From Bradyrhizobium sp. NDS-1 (GTDB lineage: Bacteria > Pseudomonadota > Alphaproteobacteria > Rhizobiales > Xanthobacteraceae), in NCBI RefSeq assembly GCF_032918005.1, contig NZ_CP136628.1, positions 3,519,501 to 3,583,500 on the forward strand: 64,000 nucleotides of DNA, given 5' to 3'. Each line of letters opens with the position of its first letter. Positions within the stretch are counted from its first letter, which is position 1. Positions 61,651-64,000 of the stretch are shown here, in pieces. The notes beneath the pieces were generated by a model, which saw only the letters and a list, made by a program, of their open reading frames with translations, did no database searches and had not been told where the DNA came from. Position numbers and translations under genes: made by a program.

Positions 61651-61911
61651 GTGAAATTGCTTACGACCATTTTGTGCTTTGCAGCACTCTGCCTCTTCGA
61701 AAGCGCCTCCGCCCAGACCGCGCAACCCAACTCGCCTGCCGCGCAAACCCCTCCGGAGGATAAGGGGCAACGCCAGCCGCAAGGCTGGACGGGCCCCATC
61801 AACACCGGTTCGGGGGGCGCGCCCGCCGAAAGCCCCCAGGGGCAAAGTCCGCCGGGAATGCAGCCCGCGCCTGAGGGATCATCCAAGGTCACGACGGCAC
61901 CAGCGAAGTAG
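61651..61911 (+). CDS. Small secreted Pro/Gln-rich protein
   Basis: 86 residues from GTG 61651 (CGGAGGA 7 bp upstream). Signal peptide 1-21 (cleavage after ASA). Mature chain is disordered and rich in Pro, Gln, Gly, Ala and Ser (AQTPPEDKGQRQPQGWTGPIN, then GGAPAESPQGQSPPGMQPAPEG), no cysteine. Function unknown. It precedes the WD40-cytochrome gene by 73 bp on the same strand and may share its transcript. Confidence 0.65.
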   Translation: MKLLTTILCFAALCLFESASAQTAQPNSPAAQTPPEDKGQRQPQGWTGPINTGSGGAPAESPQGQSPPGMQPAPEGSSKVTTAPAK

Positions 61912-61984
61912 ATCGGATATTCATCTCCGCCTGCCGTTCTGGCAATCTCGGGGGCATCAACGTGACCACGGCCGGTGAGGGGCA

Positions 61985-63274
61985 ATGAGGTTACCTTTCT
62001 GCGCGGGTGGCGCCGCAGTCCTGTGGGCCATCGTCGCAGTATCGCCCGTGCACGCCGACATGGCGGGACATGGCGGCGCCGTACGGGCGCTTGCTGTTTC
62101 CCTCGATGGGAATGAGCTGTTGTCCGGCGGCTTCGACACAGCGGCCATTCGTTGGTCGCTGGAGACGGACGCGGCGGAGCAGGTGCTGCGGTATCATGCC
62201 GATGCCGTCAATGCGGTCGCCTTCCTGAAGGACGGCCGCATGGTCACGGCAGGTGCCGATGCACGCATTGCGGTGTGGACGGTCGGTCGGCAGCAGCCGG
62301 ACCGGGTGCTCGAGGGACATGAAGGGCCGATCGTCGCGCTGGCGGCTTCTCCCGAGGGGACGCTTCTCGCATCCGCTTCATGGGATCGCACGGTGCGGCT
62401 GTGGTCGCTGTCGGACGGCACCTCGCGCGTGCTCGCAGGGCATTCGCAGAACGTCAACGGTGTCGCATTCACGCCGGACGGCAAGTTGTTGATCAGCGTC
62501 GGGTATGATCTGACGATGCGCATCTGGCGTTTGCCAGGCGGTCAGCCCGAAATCGTGACCTTGCCGGCGGCGCTCAATGCCGTGGCCGTGGCGCCGGATG
62601 GAGAGATCGTTACAGGCGCGGTCGATGGCATGGTGCGCATGCTGACCACGGACGGCAAGATCAGCGGCGAGGTCGCGGCCGGCACGACACCGGTGGTGGC
62701 CGTGACGATCTCGGCGGACGGTGCCCTGGTTGCCGCGGCCGGCATCGGCGGCACGGTCGCCATCATCGACCGCAAGTCGCGCAGCCTGCTGCGAACGCTG
62801 ATCGAGCCTCGGCTTCCGGTTTGGTCGGTCGCTTTCCTGCCAGATCGCGAGACGCTGATCACGGGTGGTGCGGACGGCAAGCTCCGGCGCTGGAATGCGC
62901 GTACGGGCAACCCGATCGGCTCAGGCCAACCAGGCAAAGTGGCTGATCCGCTGGCGACCTATGCCGGCGATCACGGTGCGGAGGTATTTCGTGCGTGCGT
63001 TGCCTGTCACACGCTGTCGGACAAGGAGGTTCAGCGTGCCGGTCCGACGCTTGCGGGACTCTATGGCCGCAAGATCGCATCGCTCCCGGGCTACCGCTTC
63101 TCCGAAGCACTGAAGACGATGGACATCATCTGGACGCCGGAGACGGTCGCAAAGTTGTTCGAAGTCGGACCGAACACTTACACGCCGGGGACGAAAATGC
63201 CGGAGCAGCGCATCGGTTCGGCCGAGGATCGCCGCGCATTGACCGACTTCCTTGGCCGCGCCACGTCGCGGTAA
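61985..63274 (+). CDS. WD40 propeller-cytochrome c fusion
   Basis: 429 residues, signal peptide about 1-25 (cleavage after VHA). Residues about 28-320 form a WD40-type propeller with several repeats (GHGGAVRALAVSLDGNELLSGG, EGHEGPIVALAASPEGTLLASASWD, GHSQNVNGVAFTPDGKLLISVGYD). The C-terminal ~105 residues are a class I cytochrome c with heme motif CVACH, axial Met probably in TKMP, and ending in a helix (DRRALTDFLGRA). It is therefore a periplasmic electron carrier joined to a binding platform. Similar fusions sit near periplasmic oxidoreductase and Fe-S genes, as here. Confidence 0.9.
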   Translation: MRLPFCAGGAAVLWAIVAVSPVHADMAGHGGAVRALAVSLDGNELLSGGFDTAAIRWSLETDAAEQVLRYHADAVNAVAFLKDGRMVTAGADARIAVWTVGRQQPDRVLEGHEGPIVALAASPEGTLLASASWDRTVRLWSLSDGTSRVLAGHSQNVNGVAFTPDGKLLISVGYDLTMRIWRLPGGQPEIVTLPAALNAVAVAPDGEIVTGAVDGMVRMLTTDGKISGEVAAGTTPVVAVTISADGALVAAAGIGGTVAIIDRKSRSLLRTLIEPRLPVWSVAFLPDRETLITGGADGKLRRWNARTGNPIGSGQPGKVADPLATYAGDHGAEVFRACVACHTLSDKEVQRAGPTLAGLYGRKIASLPGYRFSEALKTMDIIWTPETVAKLFEVGPNTYTPGTKMPEQRIGSAEDRRALTDFLGRATSR

Positions 63275-63281
63275 CCGCCTC

Positions 63282-63581
63282 TCAGATCGAGTCCCAATTG
63301 TCCATCGGGAGATCCCTCATCTCCGGATGCTGCTTGAGGATCTGAATGACGTCGATGACGGGATGCTCCTTCAGCGCTTCCGCAACGCAGTGATTGACGT
63401 ATTTCCGGCGCGACAGCCACGCGATTTTCTTGCCCTTGGCTTCGGCCTTGCAGGCGACAATGGCCTGTTTCACCGCGGTCTTTTGCGCCTTGGTCAGGGG
63501 AGGGGCGGCGGCTTCGGCTGATCCGCCGGCAACGGCAATCGAGATCATGCACGTCGACAGAGCTGCGATGAAACGAGACAT
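63282..63581 (-). CDS. Small secreted hypothetical protein
   Basis: 99 residues, signal peptide 1-24 (cleavage after AEA). Mature protein is basic, with two cysteines (VACKAEAKGKK and HCVAEALKEHP) likely forming a disulfide. Not recognised as a family. It is 7 bp from the end of the cytochrome gene (convergent) and 33 bp from the Fe-S gene upstream on the same strand, so it may belong to the Fe-S/oxidoreductase operon. Confidence 0.75.
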   Translation of the reverse strand: MSRFIAALSTCMISIAVAGGSAEAAAPPLTKAQKTAVKQAIVACKAEAKGKKIAWLSRRKYVNHCVAEALKEHPVIDVIQILKQHPEMRDLPMDNWDSI

Positions 63582-63614
63582 GGTGATGCTTCCTTGGTTT
63601 CCGACCCTGCGAGA

Positions 63615-64000
63615 TTATCCGTTGTTGTCCTTGCCCTCGCGCTGGCGCAAATAGTCGTCCGTGGTGCGCGGTGGCGTTCGTTCGGGAACGCCCTTGAACG
63701 GATCGAATTGCTGTTCGCTCATGACGATGACGCGGCAGTCGGCACACATCCTGAGTGCCGCGACGCGCTTGTCGCCCGCCGGATACATCCAGTGCCGGCC
63801 TTCGAGCTTGGCGGCGATGCGGTCGATCGTGCTCTTGACGCCGAAGGCCGTGCCGCAGCGGACGCAGTGAGCGGGCTCTTCTTCCTTGATGATCACGGCG
63901 GAAGCGCGCGCCGCACGGAAATCGATCTGCGGCTTGAGGCTGATGACCTTCTCCGGACAGGTGCTCTGGCACAGGCCGCATTGCACGCAGGCATCCTCGA
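63615..64000 (-). CDS. Ferredoxin-type Fe-S protein, 5' truncated by window edge
   Basis: The start of the gene lies outside the window; about 128 residues are visible. A half 4Fe-4S motif CVQCGLCQSTCP opens the visible part, then a zinc- or Fe-S-like four-cysteine region (CVRCGTAFG ... CADCRVIV) near the C-terminus. It resembles the 4Fe-4S proteins that sit with molybdopterin (formate dehydrogenase-like) gene sets in Bradyrhizobium. The C-terminus is disordered (PRTTDDYLRQREGKDNNG). Confidence 0.85.
   Translation of the reverse strand, partial: EDACVQCGLCQSTCPEKVISLKPQIDFRAARASAVIIKEEEPAHCVRCGTAFGVKSTIDRIAAKLEGRHWMYPAGDKRVAALRMCADCRVIVMSEQQFDPFKGVPERTPPRTTDDYLRQREGKDNNG

Overview
The window looks like a chromosomal segment of a Bradyrhizobium-like alphaproteobacterium. 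The signs are high G+C with strong third-position bias, an Omp25/Omp31-type beta-barrel porin, two PAS-type hybrid histidine kinases, many solute-binding proteins and IclR/GntR/LysR regulators of aromatic and organic-acid use, CtrA-like and Zur-like sites, and dispersed hairpin repeats of the kind common in that genus. There are no rRNA genes, CRISPR arrays, transposases or phage genes. One tRNA gene, Leu(GAG), is present. Genus assignment is inference from style, not a database match.

Layout. 0-7 kb: end of a DMT transporter, a zincin-like hypothetical, a histone H1-like protein, photolyase, a chemoreceptor and a 1-Cys peroxiredoxin. 6.9-7.8 kb: gene-free repeat DNA. 7.8-15.8 kb: an HTH-only LuxR protein and a MacAB-like tripartite ABC exporter on the minus strand, then a 600-bp regulatory region, a FixJ-type response regulator, five consecutive secreted curlin-repeat (functional-amyloid type) proteins and one more secreted protein on the plus strand. 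15.8-20.8 kb: acetyltransferase, an atypical SDR, porin, serine hydrolase, and an ArsR/SRPBCC pair with a near-leaderless promoter. 20.9-32 kb: two acid or aromatic catabolic groups, each with an IclR regulator and orphan binding proteins; the second holds an MhpA-like hydroxylase, an FAH-family hydrolase and a type I extradiol dioxygenase. 32-35 kb: a NarL/UhpB-type two-component pair and a duplicated-domain secreted protein. 35-40.6 kb: a divergent sugar-acid locus (idonate dehydrogenase, gluconate 5-dehydrogenase, enolase-superfamily dehydratase; GntR, MFS). 40.6-52.7 kb: transporters, two hybrid kinases, a metallopeptidase, the biotin-dependent carboxylase alpha subunit, a PEP mutase/isocitrate lyase-family enzyme and acylphosphatase. 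52.7-56.8 kb: a GbsR-DUF4166-TIGR01777 operon and a LysR/tautomerase pair. 56.8-64 kb: a DnaB-like ATPase, lipB, an orphan fliN, the tRNA, a Zur-box-controlled CobW operon, three small membrane or secreted proteins, a WD40-cytochrome c fusion and the end of an Fe-S protein gene.

The most interesting unit is 7.8-15.8 kb. Five curlin-repeat proteins stand in a row without any csgG/csgE/csgF-like gene nearby. Next to them are a response regulator and a MacAB-like exporter, and a rare 7-mer (GTATCGA) is strongly over-represented in the exporter/regulator intergenic region and recurs upstream of the first curlin gene. Co-regulation of exporter and fibre subunits is my inference. Other notable items are a gapless pair of 78-residue single-TM proteins about 20 kb apart, a 40-residue membrane protein, operators that overlap start codons, and a 19-bp minisatellite that contains the fliN stop codon.
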